DNA from: Bacteroidales bacterium
GTDB lineage: Bacteria > Bacteroidota > Bacteroidia > Bacteroidales > UBA932
Assembly (NCBI GenBank): GCA_017469845.1
Contig: JAFUFP010000007.1
Location: forward strand, 1 to 36,560
Length of the DNA: 36,560 bases
Direction of reading: 5' to 3'
Positions 8,223 through 17,202 of the stretch are shown piece by piece. The translations under genes were made by a program, and so were the position numbers. Position 1 is the stretch's first letter. Every line of letters begins with the position of its first letter. Below the pieces are notes generated by a model. It worked only from the letters and a program-made list of their open reading frames with translations, was not told the DNA's origin and ran no database searches.

Positions 8223-10034
8223 ATGAAGAGATTTTTGCTTCTACTTTCTGCGGCTATTTCCATCTTATGCTGCAGTAAACCTGATCCGCTTCCTGTAAAG
8301 GTTACCGGCATTTCGATTTCCAGTTCTTCCTTGTCACTTTTTATAGGCCAGAAAGCGACTTTGTCAGCTACGGTCACACCTTCTGACGCTGAAGATCAGT
8401 CCGTTATTTGGGAATCTTCAGATAAATCCGTCGCAACAGTTGATGACGGACTTGTTCTAGGTGTTTCAGAAGGAACTGCAACCATAAAGGTGACAACTAA
8501 GGAAGGAGGGTTCACGGCTTCCTGTGCAGTTACTGTTGCTGAAGAAAAACACGACATCAGCGTTACAGGAGTAACTCTCGACAAGAAACAAATAGATATG
8601 GTCGTCGATGAGACTGCAATTCTGACCGCTGTGGTTTCACCCTCGGACGCCACAAATCCCAAGATATCCTGGACTTCTTCTGACGCATCAGTTGCGAGCG
8701 TAAATGATGGAACTGTCAAGGCTATTTCACCCGGTGAAGCCACGATTACGGTAACAACCGAAGACGGAGGTCACAAAGCTACTTGTTCTGTCATTGTCAA
8801 GGATAAAACGCACCCCGTTACTTCAGTATCGTTGGACAAAAGTGAGCTTATCCTTTCTTTGGGAGGAAAAGCTACACTTGTAGCTACAGTATCTCCTGAA
8901 GATGCGACTGACGCTTCAGTGGAGTGGAGCAGCAGTGATGAATCCATCGTTTTAGTGGATGGCGGAGAATTGACTGCAGTTGGAGAAGGTGCCGCCGATG
9001 TGGTTGTGACCACTGTAGATGGCGGCTTCCAGGCAACATGTAAAGTTACTGTTGAACCGGCATCCAATGTGATTAAGTACACTACGTCAGATGGAGAACC
9101 TGTCTATATCAATCTTCCTGAGTCCGTCGGGAATCTTGTCTCCAATACTTACTCGGGTGGTATAGGCCTTGCGATATTTGAAGATGAAATTACCGAAATC
9201 GGAGCCCGTGCTTTCCAGGCTGCCACAACACTTACATCTGTTACATTACCTGATTGCGTTGCATCAATCGGAGGAGAAGCTTTCATTGGTTGTTATTCTT
9301 TGAAAGAAATCAATATTCCATCCGGAGTCACATCGATCGGGGAAGCGTCCTTTGCTGGATGCACTTCGCTTGAGAAATTTTCGGGAAGTTTCGCCAGCAG
9401 TGACGGAAGATGTCTTATCGATGGAGAAAAGCTTATAGCTTTCGCTCCTTACGGTATTACCGATTTCAAAGTACCATCCGATGTGAAGATGATCGGTAAA
9501 TCCGTTTTCAGTGGGTGCTCCGATTTATCATCTTTGTCTCTGCCTAAGGGACTTGAAGTAATTGGCTCTGGAGCATTCCGTGATTGTTCCTCACTTAAGT
9601 CGATTGAGATTCCGGCAGGAGTCGGGAGAATACCCACATCGGCATTTGCCGGTTGCGGATCTCTTTCGGCAGTGGAGATTCCTTCTTCGGTTACAGCCAT
9701 AGATCAATATGCCTTCATGGAATGCAGATCCTTACAGAGTATGATTCTACCTGAAGGTGTTGAAAAACTGGAAGATTGCAGTTTCCAGAAATGCTCTTCT
9801 CTTTCGATTGTAGATCTCCCTTCTTCTATGGTAAGAGTCGGCAATAACTGTTTCATGGATTGTTCATCTCTTTATTCCGTTACAGTAAGAGCTGAAAACC
9901 CTCCTCAGCTTGGTGGTTCAGTGTTTGTGAATGTTCCTAGATACTGCAATTTCAATGTTCCTTCAGCTTCACTTGAATCTTACAAGGCATCTTCATGGAA
10001 TGACTTCAATGGAAGGATTTATCCGATAGAATAG
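8223..10034 (+). CDS. Surface lipoprotein with three BIG2 Ig-like domains and BspA-type leucine-rich repeats
   Basis: A 603-residue protein with lipoprotein signal MKRFLLLLSAAISILCC. Three bacterial Ig-like domains of group 2 follow (about residues 25-105, 113-192 and 195-277). Each has the pattern VTGVxLxxxxxxLxxGxxxxLxATVxPxDA, WxSSDxSxVxVxxG, and a GEATITVTTxDGGxxATCxVTV end. From about residue 300 there are LRR_5/BspA repeats (for example IGARAFQAATTLTSVTLPD and IGSGAFRDCSSLKSIEIPAG). The C-terminus has the usual NFNVPSASLESYKASSWN close. BspA-like proteins bind host or matrix proteins in some oral and gut species. The gene lies behind a terminator, so it is probably transcribed on its own. 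A TTACTTTG (8193-8200) is one base off the -7 consensus. The ligand is unknown. Confidence 0.82.
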   Translation: MKRFLLLLSAAISILCCSKPDPLPVKVTGISISSSSLSLFIGQKATLSATVTPSDAEDQSVIWESSDKSVATVDDGLVLGVSEGTATIKVTTKEGGFTASCAVTVAEEKHDISVTGVTLDKKQIDMVVDETAILTAVVSPSDATNPKISWTSSDASVASVNDGTVKAISPGEATITVTTEDGGHKATCSVIVKDKTHPVTSVSLDKSELILSLGGKATLVATVSPEDATDASVEWSSSDESIVLVDGGELTAVGEGAADVVVTTVDGGFQATCKVTVEPASNVIKYTTSDGEPVYINLPESVGNLVSNTYSGGIGLAIFEDEITEIGARAFQAATTLTSVTLPDCVASIGGEAFIGCYSLKEINIPSGVTSIGEASFAGCTSLEKFSGSFASSDGRCLIDGEKLIAFAPYGITDFKVPSDVKMIGKSVFSGCSDLSSLSLPKGLEVIGSGAFRDCSSLKSIEIPAGVGRIPTSAFAGCGSLSAVEIPSSVTAIDQYAFMECRSLQSMILPEGVEKLEDCSFQKCSSLSIVDLPSSMVRVGNNCFMDCSSLYSVTVRAENPPQLGGSVFVNVPRYCNFNVPSASLESYKASSWNDFNGRIYPIE

Positions 10035-10053
10035 TCCATAAGCGTTCTCCGAA

Positions 10054-10071
10054 AAATTCTGATCAGAATTT
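10054..10071. other. 18-bp perfect palindrome
   Basis: AAATTCTGATCAGAATTT reads the same on both strands. It lies between the ends of two convergent genes and just before the terminator hairpin, so it may be a small terminator stem or a protein-binding site. Confidence 0.55.
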
Positions 10072-10116
10072 GTAAAATGCCGTTTCTGCCGAGGTGGAAG
10101 TGGCATTTTACACTTT
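10071..10116. terminator. Terminator hairpin between convergent genes
   Basis: TGTAAAATGCC (10071-10081) pairs perfectly with GGCATTTTACA (10102-10112), with a 20-nt loop, followed by CTTTTG. It sits between the BspA-like gene on the plus strand and the P-type ATPase on the minus strand and can serve either direction. Confidence 0.65.
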
Positions 10117-10219
10117 TGACCAAATTAACTGGTTAACTGGTCCAAATCTTTGAAGCTGTTTGCACCGTCTCAGTTAAAGGTTCCGGCGGTGCGTACGGTA
10201 TTCAGCCTCCTGGTCTTAG

Positions 10220-12955
10220 TTATTGGTTCCTCCTACCAATGATTTTGAGGCTTCTCAAGATATCCGGAATCAACAGAATCGGTAACGTCACCAAAATGAT
10301 CCATCCCCAGTCTGATGCCGACAGCGGAGAAACCTCGAAGAAGTTTCCGGCGTAGTTGACGATAAGAATCTGGCCGAGCAGTATGATGAGTACCACCGAC
10401 AGGAATCCTCCGCTGAATATGTCCGAAGGTTTCCTTTTTCCGCATACAAAGGAATAGATGTCACCCAGAAGACTTCTGTCCGTCATCAGGTACCTTACGT
10501 TGAAAAGGTTCCAGAACTGCATCATGACGAAAAGCGAGAAGAATACACCCGACTCGTAAGGACTCATCGAGGGCTTGCTCTTGCTGAAGTCCAGGAATCC
10601 TCCAAGATACAGTTTCGCTTCTTCCAGCGAGAGAAGATCCCTGACCGATGAAATCTCCGAATGCCACAGAAGCTGCCATAGGCCGAAAAGGACTACGAAA
10701 AAGAGTATCCCGACGGAGAAGATGGTCCTTGCCATCTTCCGGTTGATGATATGGCTTCCGGGATTCCTGGGCTTTTCCTTCATCACTCTTCCGTCCGGAG
10801 GAAGGGAGGAGAGCGCCATGGCGGCGAAGGTGTCCATGATGAGGTTAACCCAAAGCATCTGTGTCACGTTGAGAGGGGAGTCGATGCCGGTGAAAGCGCC
10901 CGAGAGGACAACGAGGCACGCGCAGATGTTTATCACCATCTGGAACACGATGAACCTTCTTATGTTCATGTACAGTGATCTGCCCCAGAGGATTCCTTTG
11001 TTGATGCTCTCGAAGGAGTTGTCCAGAATCGTTATGTCGCTCACTTCCTTGGCTCTAGCCGTTCCGTCTCCCATGGAAAGGCCCACCTGGGCCTTTTTGA
11101 GGGCCAAGGCGTCGTTGGTGCCGTCACCGGTTACAGCGACGACCGCTCCCTCTTTCTGCAACAGTTCGACAAGTCTTGCCTTGTCTTCCGGTCTAGCTCT
11201 TGAAACTATCCTAAGTTTCGGAAGCACTTCTGCGGCTTTCTCATCGGTAAGGGCTGAAAGTGCCGCTCCGGTTATGCACTCTCCGCTTTCATCACCTTCG
11301 TCCATCATTCCTATCTGACGACCGATTTCCTTGGCAGTGGCTTCGACGTCGCCCGTCACCATTATGACCCTCACTCCGGCTTCACGGCATGTCTGAACCG
11401 CTTCCTTAACGCCTTCGCGGACTGGATCCGCTATGCCTACAACACCGACCATCCTTGGCGAAGCGTCGTTTTCCTCCTTGAGGGCGAAAGCGAGAGTCCT
11501 CATGGCCTTGCTCTGATAATCGGAGAGCTCTTTATGCATGACGGACAGTTCATCTTCAGGTGTCACGCACATGCTTTCGACGATTTCCGGGGCGCCTTTG
11601 AGGAAAGTGACCGTTCTTCCGGAGGCATTCTCCCTTGCCGTCGTGCTCATGTATTTTGTCTTCGTGGAGAACTCCTCACGTGAGAGTACTTCCCATTCCG
11701 TACGGAGGGCTACATAGTCTGAAGAGATATCCTTTCCCACTATCCAGCGGAGAAGGGCAGCTTCAGTCGGGTTGCCGATTCCCTGGAAGGATCCGTCCGG
11801 TTTTACGGAAAGTTCCGCCGTGGAGTTCACGGCCACCATTGCGGCGGTGTCCTTGGAATCACAGGTGAAGAAGGAGCGTACGACGCTCATGTTGTTCTGG
11901 GTGAGTGTGCCGGTCTTGTCCGTGCAGATGACGGTCGTGGCTCCCATTGTCTCGCATGCGTGCAGTTTCCTCACGAGGTTGTTCTCCTTGAGCATGCGCC
12001 TCATGCTGAGGGCGAGGCTGACGGTGACGCTCATCGGGAGTCCCTCGGGAACGGCTACGACGATGAGGGTTACTGCGATCATCACCGAGTGCAGGAAGTA
12101 TTCGACGAAGAATAGGGGAGTGTGCTGCTCCGAAGGAATGCCTACTAGATAATATATGACCCTACCTATTATTATGAGGCCGGCAATGGCGTAGCTGATT
12201 TTGGTGAGGAGCGATCCCAGTTCACCGAGTTGGCGGTTGAGTGGAGTCTCAGTGTCACCTTCCTCCTGGATCCTTCTCTCTCCCTTGCCTTCCTCAGTGT
12301 CGGCTCCGACGGCTGAGACTTTCAGGTAGCAGGATCCTTCGAGGATGATCGATCCTCGGAGGAGGAAGTCCTTGTCGAAAGCTTCTTCCCCTTTGTCTGA
12401 AGAGGGGGAGGCGGATTTCTTGGTGTAGGGCTCACCGGTGTAGGCGGACTCATCGACACGGACGGTCTCATCGGATACTATCCTTCCGTCGGCAGGAACC
12501 TCGTCTCCGCTGTCGAGTTTCACAAGGTCCCCTTTGACGATGTCGCATTTGCGGATGGTCATCATTTCGGGGGAGGAAGAAGAAGTCTTCCTGCGGATGA
12601 CTTTTATCTTGTCCTCGTCCCGGACCTGTTTACGAAGGTTGAATTCCCTTCCCGCCTTCACTTCGAAGATGAATCCGATGCCGGTTGAAAGGATGATGGC
12701 GAGAAGAATGCCCATTGGCTCGAAAAGAAGGCGCATCCCTCCTCCCTGGTATATCTCATATATGGTGACGATACAGGAGAGGGCGAGGATGACACAAAGG
12801 ATGATGATGAGAGGATCCTTGAATTTCTCGAGATACAGACTGAAAAGGGATTTCCCCTTGGGCTCGGGAATCCTGTTCCCGTCTTTTCCTCGGGTGACCT
12901 CCGGGCTGTCCGAAGAGAGGGAGTATTTCTTCCAGATGCTATAGTCGTTCGCCAT
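10220..12955 (-). CDS. Calcium-translocating P-type ATPase, PMCA-type
   Basis: A 911-residue integral membrane ATPase that would export Ca2+ using ATP through a phospho-aspartate intermediate. Seen in order: an actuator-domain region, the M4 motif VAVPEGLPMSVTVSLALS, the phosphorylation motif CTDKTGTLTQNN (aspartate near residue 346), the hinge motif GDGTNDALAL (near 610), and the M6 segment LWVNLIMDTFAAMALSS, whose Asn and Asp ligands are typical of type II calcium pumps. The frame is open to 13024. ATG 12955 (MANDYSIWKKYSL) is chosen because a promoter-like TTTCTTTG (minus strand, 12972-12979) lies between the two starts and the extra 23 residues look unlike the family. It is a lone gene in its orientation. 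An 18-bp palindrome just upstream may be an operator. Confidence 0.9.
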   Translation of the reverse strand: MANDYSIWKKYSLSSDSPEVTRGKDGNRIPEPKGKSLFSLYLEKFKDPLIIILCVILALSCIVTIYEIYQGGGMRLLFEPMGILLAIILSTGIGFIFEVKAGREFNLRKQVRDEDKIKVIRRKTSSSSPEMMTIRKCDIVKGDLVKLDSGDEVPADGRIVSDETVRVDESAYTGEPYTKKSASPSSDKGEEAFDKDFLLRGSIILEGSCYLKVSAVGADTEEGKGERRIQEEGDTETPLNRQLGELGSLLTKISYAIAGLIIIGRVIYYLVGIPSEQHTPLFFVEYFLHSVMIAVTLIVVAVPEGLPMSVTVSLALSMRRMLKENNLVRKLHACETMGATTVICTDKTGTLTQNNMSVVRSFFTCDSKDTAAMVAVNSTAELSVKPDGSFQGIGNPTEAALLRWIVGKDISSDYVALRTEWEVLSREEFSTKTKYMSTTARENASGRTVTFLKGAPEIVESMCVTPEDELSVMHKELSDYQSKAMRTLAFALKEENDASPRMVGVVGIADPVREGVKEAVQTCREAGVRVIMVTGDVEATAKEIGRQIGMMDEGDESGECITGAALSALTDEKAAEVLPKLRIVSRARPEDKARLVELLQKEGAVVAVTGDGTNDALALKKAQVGLSMGDGTARAKEVSDITILDNSFESINKGILWGRSLYMNIRRFIVFQMVINICACLVVLSGAFTGIDSPLNVTQMLWVNLIMDTFAAMALSSLPPDGRVMKEKPRNPGSHIINRKMARTIFSVGILFFVVLFGLWQLLWHSEISSVRDLLSLEEAKLYLGGFLDFSKSKPSMSPYESGVFFSLFVMMQFWNLFNVRYLMTDRSLLGDIYSFVCGKRKPSDIFSGGFLSVVLIILLGQILIVNYAGNFFEVSPLSASDWGWIILVTLPILLIPDILRSLKIIGRRNQ

Positions 12956-13017
12956 TTCTTTTGCGCATTTTCCGGTACGATGCAAAGAAAAGTAATTCTT
13001 AAGTAACATGAAGGTGA

Positions 13018-13035
13018 AATCCAACCGGTTGGATT
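13018..13035. promoter_or_regulatory. 18-bp palindrome upstream of the calcium ATPase
   Basis: AATCCAACCGGTTGGATT is a perfect palindrome 63 nt upstream of the chosen ATPase start. A symmetric site of this length upstream of a lone transporter gene suggests a dimeric repressor or activator site; the regulator is not identifiable here. Confidence 0.45.
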
Positions 13036-13564
13036 CGGATGGGGAGAAATAGTCGATGTTTTGGAGTTGCGTTCTTCACAGGTGAAGTAACTTAGGCTGT
13101 TTTGAGGGAGTTCTTGTAAGTACTTTTTCAATAGGTTGAATTTCAGAACTTTATCTTCTTTGGGGTGTTCGGTATCTTGGAATCTTATTTGGAAAGTCAG
13201 CGAAAATGACCATTTTTGATTGAATTTCGCTGATTATTCAAATGTTTGCTCGATAGAGTGTGTACCAGGAACAAACTTGATGTCTGACACTTTATGCTTA
13301 CACTTTTTACGGGTTTCCGGGATTTTTCCGTGAAGAAGTGAGTTCTTGGGGGAATGGCATTCTGAAATCGTACTCTGAATCTTAAGTTTTGACTCAAATC
13401 AGTCTTTCAGACACGTAGGATCACGGTCCGGAAAAGTTATATGTTTTTGATGCCTTCTGCCACTGCATTCCGGCAGCTATGTACATAAAACGCCACCCGA
13501 ATAGAGTGGCTAAAGACGAATAGGACAGAGCCCAAGGCAATGGAAAAAAAGGAGAGGGTTTAGG
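13036..13564. other. Intergenic stretch without a recognisable gene
   Basis: Open frames here are short and unconvincing. The stretch holds one copy of the 73-bp repeat (13187-13259) and small hairpins, such as GCCAC/GTGGC at 13492-13510 and CTGCC/GGCAG around 13457-13476. It marks the edge between the calcium ATPase and the accessory island. Confidence 0.5.
13187..13259 (+). repeat. 73-bp direct repeat, copy A, with internal stem-loop
   Basis: Aligns without gaps to 15494-15566 with 5 mismatches in 73 positions. It contains inverted arms TCAGCGAAA and TTTCGCTGA about 20 nt apart. The two copies lie in the same orientation on either side of the fic gene and the integrase remnant, as attachment sites of an integrated element would. 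Confidence 0.8.
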
Positions 13565-13595
13565 CTTGTCTTTTCGCTGGATTGTTGTATTTTTG
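13565..13595 (+). promoter_or_regulatory. Bacteroidota-type promoter for fic
   Basis: CTTG (13565-13568), 19 nt, then TATTTTTG (13588-13595), a full match to the TAnnTTTG -7 element with a 3/4 match to the TTTG -33 element. Transcription would start near 13602, at the first of three 24-bp repeats. Confidence 0.55.
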
Positions 13596-13597
13596 CG

Positions 13598-13669
13598 GAA
13601 ATAAACTAATGGCAGTCGACGGAAATAAACTAATAACACCCGGAGACAATAAACTAATTATGGCAACAT
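13598..13669 (+). repeat. Three 24-bp-spaced direct repeats in the fic leader
   Basis: AATAAACTAAT occurs at 13600, 13624 and 13648, exactly 24 bp apart. The first two copies share GGAAATAAACTAAT. They lie between the -7 element and the ATG at 13660, so they are probably operator or translational control sites. The period keeps frame, so they could also encode three NKL-type units if an upstream start (ATG 13609) were used. Confidence 0.7.
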
Positions 13670-15189
13670 TGCAGGTAAAACTCGCTGATTCGCTGGCGGT
13701 ACTTAAGGCTTGGCAGGATGAACATAAAGATAATATGGTCATCCAGGGCGCGTCGACTCTCGGTGAAACACATACCAAACGTTTGGTGGACAATGGCTAT
13801 CTTCAGATGGTCATCAAAGGGTGGTATATCCCATCCTCTCCTGGAAGTGAAGGCGATTCTACCGTCTGGTATGTATCATATTGGTCGTTCGTGACAGCCT
13901 ACCTTGACAGCAAATTAGGTGAGCAATGGTGCCTTTCTCCTGAATTGTCCCTTTACTTTTACAGTGGTAAAAGTATCATTCCCAAACAACTGATAGTCCG
14001 CAGTCCGAAAGCGTCAAACAACATACTTTCACTTCCTTTCGGGACCTCGATTCTGGATATAAAAGCCAGTATCCCGGACTCGGTAGTAAAAGAGCCCCGT
14101 TACGGTGTCAATCTCTATCCATTGAACTTGTCTCTTTTGATGGCGTCACCGGACTATTACAGGCGCAATTCCCTGGAAGCAAGAACCTGTCTTGCCATGA
14201 TCAGGGATATTTCCTCCCTGACGGCAACAGCCATTGAGGGAGGACACTCGACCCGTGCCGGAAGGGTGGCTGGAGCCCTGCGTTCCATCGGAAGAGAAGA
14301 AATGGCGGATTCGCTCCTTGCGACGATGCGTCAGATTGGCTATGAGGTTTCGGAAGAGAATCCCTTTGAAGAGAATATCCGTCTTCCGGAGACTAGCGTT
14401 TCGCCGTACGCCTCCCGCATCCCTCTTATGTGGGCGAAAATGCGTCAGGTTGTTATTACACTGAAAGAATCCACAGGGGTCACCCCTTCGAAGATTGACC
14501 TGGCCGATGTCCTGTCCAATATGGATGCCACCTATATCAAGGACAGCTATAATTCCTTGTCTATTGAGGGATACAAGGTTACAGAAGAACTATTGGAAAG
14601 GGTTCGAAGCGGCGAGTGGGATCCTAAAAAAGATGCCCGCGACAAAGAGCAGAAAGACGCCCTGGCTGCCCGAGGGTACTATCAAGCTTACCAAGCGCTT
14701 CGTGCATCCATTTCCGACACTATAACCTCCGGAACAGATGCGGCTATAATGTATGTCAAGGGTCATCAGAGTTGGCACTTCCAACTGTTTGAGCCTTGCA
14801 TCCGTGCTGGAATCATTAAAGCTTCCGATCTCATTGGCTACCGCACGCACCAGGTTTATATCCGCAATTCCATGCACGTCCCTTTGAATCCGGATGCCGT
14901 GTTAGATGCCATGGAATCCTTGGGGAAATTGATGAAAGAAGAGCCAGATGCCTTGGTTCGTGCGATATTAGGGCATTTCTTCTTCGTTTATATCCACCCC
15001 TACATGGACGGAAATGGACGGACTGCCCGTTTTACAATGAACAGTCAATTAGTTACCGGAGGTTATCCGTGGGTGGTAGTACCGCTGGAGCGTCGTGAAC
15101 AATACATGAAGGCGTTGGAAAAAGCCAGCGTCGAGGAAGACATCTCCGGCTTTACGGAATTCGTACTCTCTCTGATTACAACCAGTTGA
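13660..15189 (+). CDS. Fic-domain protein with AbiEi-like N-terminal region
   Basis: A 509-residue protein. The C-terminal Fic domain has the catalytic loop HPYMDGNGRTAR (about residues 446-457), a full match to HPFxxGNGRxxR with Y for F. Fic enzymes usually transfer AMP to target hydroxyls. An inhibitory-helix motif SLSIEG (residues 299-304, fits S/TxxxEG/N) precedes it, so it looks like a class II, self-inhibited Fic protein. The first 130 residues (LVDNGYLQMVIKGWYI and a following beta-rich part) resemble the winged-helix region of AbiEi-type antitoxins, which suggests DNA binding and self-regulation. ATG 13660 is chosen because the promoter and repeats lie just upstream; an in-frame ATG at 13609 would sit almost on the transcript start. 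No separate antitoxin gene adjoins it. Confidence 0.85.
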   Translation: MATLQVKLADSLAVLKAWQDEHKDNMVIQGASTLGETHTKRLVDNGYLQMVIKGWYIPSSPGSEGDSTVWYVSYWSFVTAYLDSKLGEQWCLSPELSLYFYSGKSIIPKQLIVRSPKASNNILSLPFGTSILDIKASIPDSVVKEPRYGVNLYPLNLSLLMASPDYYRRNSLEARTCLAMIRDISSLTATAIEGGHSTRAGRVAGALRSIGREEMADSLLATMRQIGYEVSEENPFEENIRLPETSVSPYASRIPLMWAKMRQVVITLKESTGVTPSKIDLADVLSNMDATYIKDSYNSLSIEGYKVTEELLERVRSGEWDPKKDARDKEQKDALAARGYYQAYQALRASISDTITSGTDAAIMYVKGHQSWHFQLFEPCIRAGIIKASDLIGYRTHQVYIRNSMHVPLNPDAVLDAMESLGKLMKEEPDALVRAILGHFFFVYIHPYMDGNGRTARFTMNSQLVTGGYPWVVVPLERREQYMKALEKASVEEDISGFTEFVLSLITTS

Positions 15190-15348
15190 GTTTAGTCATT
15201 GCTATTGCCTTGATATAGTCCACGATGTCGATGTAGGCTTCATGGATGAATAGTCGCTGTGGCCCGTCCATTTCATAACGACATTCGGAAGGATGCCCAA
15301 AGACAAGGTGGTGACGATGAAAGTGTGACGCCCGGTGTGGGAACAAGA
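15176..15348 (-). pseudogene. Remnant of a tyrosine recombinase (integrase) C-terminus, frameshifted
   Basis: Read on the minus strand from 15339, one frame gives HTGRHTFIVTTLSLGILP, then VVMKWTGHSDYSSMK. After a shift of one base at about 15238, the other frame gives YIDIVDYIKAIAMTKLNWL and a stop at 15176-15178. Together this is the end of a Bacteroidota phage or conjugative-transposon integrase: the RHT catalytic box, the GHSDY box, and the nucleophile tyrosine in MKPY. A stop codon lies just before HTGRHTF and nothing upstream is recognisable, so only the tail survives. It converges with and overlaps the end of fic. Confidence 0.75.
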
Positions 15349-15493
15349 TCAGTGCCTTCATCAGTGGCAAAAAACACAGAAGAACTCATTCTGTTCAGCT
15401 TGTGATGATGACCACTTTCGGCCTTATTCAATCCGAGTATTGCAGAAGTGTGAATGCCTCAATCGAAATGGATGCGCTTTTTGCATAGGCCGA

Positions 15494-15566
15494 ATTTGGA
15501 AAATCAGCGAAAATCACCATTTTTGATTGAATTTCGCTGATTTTTCAAATGTTTGCTCAATAGGGT
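15494..15566 (+). repeat. 73-bp direct repeat, copy B, with internal stem-loop
   Basis: Second copy of 13187-13259 (5 mismatches). Its arms AAAATCAGCGAAA (15500-15512) and TTTCGCTGATTTT (15532-15544) form a perfect 13-bp inverted repeat with a 19-nt spacer. It lies 3' of the integrase remnant. Confidence 0.8.
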
Positions 15567-15828
15567 CGGTCCGTTCTCGCATAAACGCGGAAGTGTTTTC
15601 TTCGACTTAAGGCAATGGAAACTCCTGCAAGTCACGTTCAGGTTTTCCGCGGATGTGTATTTTCAGAGGAACCTATCAGTCCGATAGCCGGTTTAGGAAC
15701 GGTGTAAAAATAAAATGGTCCATTTTTTCATCTGGGCAATTCACCTTTAGGCTCTCGCTCATAATTTCTCTGTTCCGCCGGGATGTTTATTGCTCGAGGG
15801 TTGTTTCCACCTTTGGCCGAGGGGAGTA
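15567..15828. other. Intergenic stretch without a recognisable gene
   Basis: The region between repeat copy B and the end of the minus-strand ATPase gene shows no convincing coding frame, tRNA or terminator. The preceding 15349-15493 is likewise featureless and may be decayed element DNA. Confidence 0.5.
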
Positions 15829-17196
15829 TCAAGCCATGTGATGGACTACCGGAGAATTGATCTTTTCTCTCAAGAACCGTTTCATCAGGAATGTGAGGAA
15901 GTAAGGGAAGGTGTAGAATTTGCCGTTCCATCCGATATTTTTGTAACCAAGCTTGATTCCATATCGCACATCCGGATATGATTTCGAATCAATCAGATTG
16001 TTCAATGAGGGTGTGGCGCCATCTCCGGACTTCACCTCCACGGGAATGAGGGAGTCGGCATCTCGTACAAAAAAATCCATTTCTAACGTCGGATTGTCGT
16101 GCTTGTAAAAGTATAGATGCCCGTAACCTGATTTTATAAGCATTTCGCTGACGATGTTCTCGTAGATCGCACCCTTGTATGTGCCGAAGTTCTTATTCGC
16201 TCTAAGATCTTCTTGTGCCTCATCGTCAAGGGAAGCGATGAGAAGTCCTGTATCATGATAAAAGACTCTATAGTTTGTCGGATCATAATTCCCTTTGAGC
16301 GGAAGCTCAACGTTTCCAAGGCAGTAGGATACATTGATGACTCCCGCTTCTTTAAGCCAGTCGATACAGCCGATATAGTCACGGTTGCGAGCACCTTTGG
16401 CCACTTTTGTTACCTGGAACTTCTTGTTCTCTTTTGCCAGAAATGTAGGGATATGATCATAGACCGCCAGGATCTTCGCCTTGTCTGTCTGTTTGGCGTA
16501 TTTTGTTATGTCTTCCCTGTAATCTTTGATAAGCTGCCGCTGTAGTTCAAGGGTCCCGCCAAAATGACCGTTTTTCACGAATGTTTGCACTACTTCCGGC
16601 ATTCCTCCGAGGGTCATATGTTCCCGGAAAATCCCCGTCAACGTTTCCATCTCCAATTTGGAAAACGGTTTCAAGGACAGCATATGCGAGTAGAGGTCCT
16701 CTATCTGTGATGGGGAGTACCCTTTTGCCCAAAGGAATTCTTCAAAGTCCATCGAATACATGTCATAATCATCTTTGAATCCTACGGCGTTGGACTCAAT
16801 CTCTTCATAGTAGATTCCCATCAGGAATCCGGAACAGATTACGTCATAGCGCCCGTCTTCACAGAAGGATTTCAGGGATGTGGCGCAGGCGGGACATTTC
16901 TGCAATTCGTCGAAGAAAAGAAGAGTCTTATGCGGAACAAACTTCCATGAAGGTTCGAGAAGTGAGATATTCTTGATGATGGTGTCAACTTCATATCCTT
17001 CATCGAAAATCGCTCTGAACTTTTTTTGTAGTACAAAGTTCATCTCAAGAACCGATTCGTAGTTCTTGGCTCCGAAGGCCCTGATAGATACAGTCTTCCC
17101 GATTTGTCTTGCACCTTTGATGATGAGTGGTTTTCGTTCGGGATTTCTCTTCCATTCAGCCAAAAAGGCATCTACTTTTCTTTTAAGGAGTTCCAT
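15829..17196 (-). CDS. AAA ATPase with DUF4143 domain (first copy)
   Basis: A 455-residue protein. The N-terminal AAA_14-type ATPase has Walker A GARQIGKT (28-35) and Walker B LLFFDE (92-97). The TLGGMPEVV segment and C-terminal half match DUF4143, with a PD-(D/E)XK-like pattern MDFFV ... IPVEVKSG near 370-385. These ATPases are common in Bacteroidota accessory regions and are often listed near toxin or defence genes; their activity is poorly known. Start ATG 17196 lies 23 nt after a perfect -7 element TAACTTTG (minus, 17220-17227). Four TTTCACAT repeats 32 bp apart cover its promoter and leader. A second, clearly divergent member is encoded at 20542-21885. Confidence 0.85.
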   Translation of the reverse strand: MELLKRKVDAFLAEWKRNPERKPLIIKGARQIGKTVSIRAFGAKNYESVLEMNFVLQKKFRAIFDEGYEVDTIIKNISLLEPSWKFVPHKTLLFFDELQKCPACATSLKSFCEDGRYDVICSGFLMGIYYEEIESNAVGFKDDYDMYSMDFEEFLWAKGYSPSQIEDLYSHMLSLKPFSKLEMETLTGIFREHMTLGGMPEVVQTFVKNGHFGGTLELQRQLIKDYREDITKYAKQTDKAKILAVYDHIPTFLAKENKKFQVTKVAKGARNRDYIGCIDWLKEAGVINVSYCLGNVELPLKGNYDPTNYRVFYHDTGLLIASLDDEAQEDLRANKNFGTYKGAIYENIVSEMLIKSGYGHLYFYKHDNPTLEMDFFVRDADSLIPVEVKSGDGATPSLNNLIDSKSYPDVRYGIKLGYKNIGWNGKFYTFPYFLTFLMKRFLREKINSPVVHHMA

Positions 17197-17202
17197 GGCT
17201 TA

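Noticed and set aside
10575..11318. 247-residue plus-strand open frame
   Set aside because: Antisense to the P-type ATPase core; it arises from the coding bias of the real gene.
13421..13639. 72-residue minus-strand open frame upstream of fic
   Set aside because: No domain recognised, and it covers the fic promoter and leader repeats.
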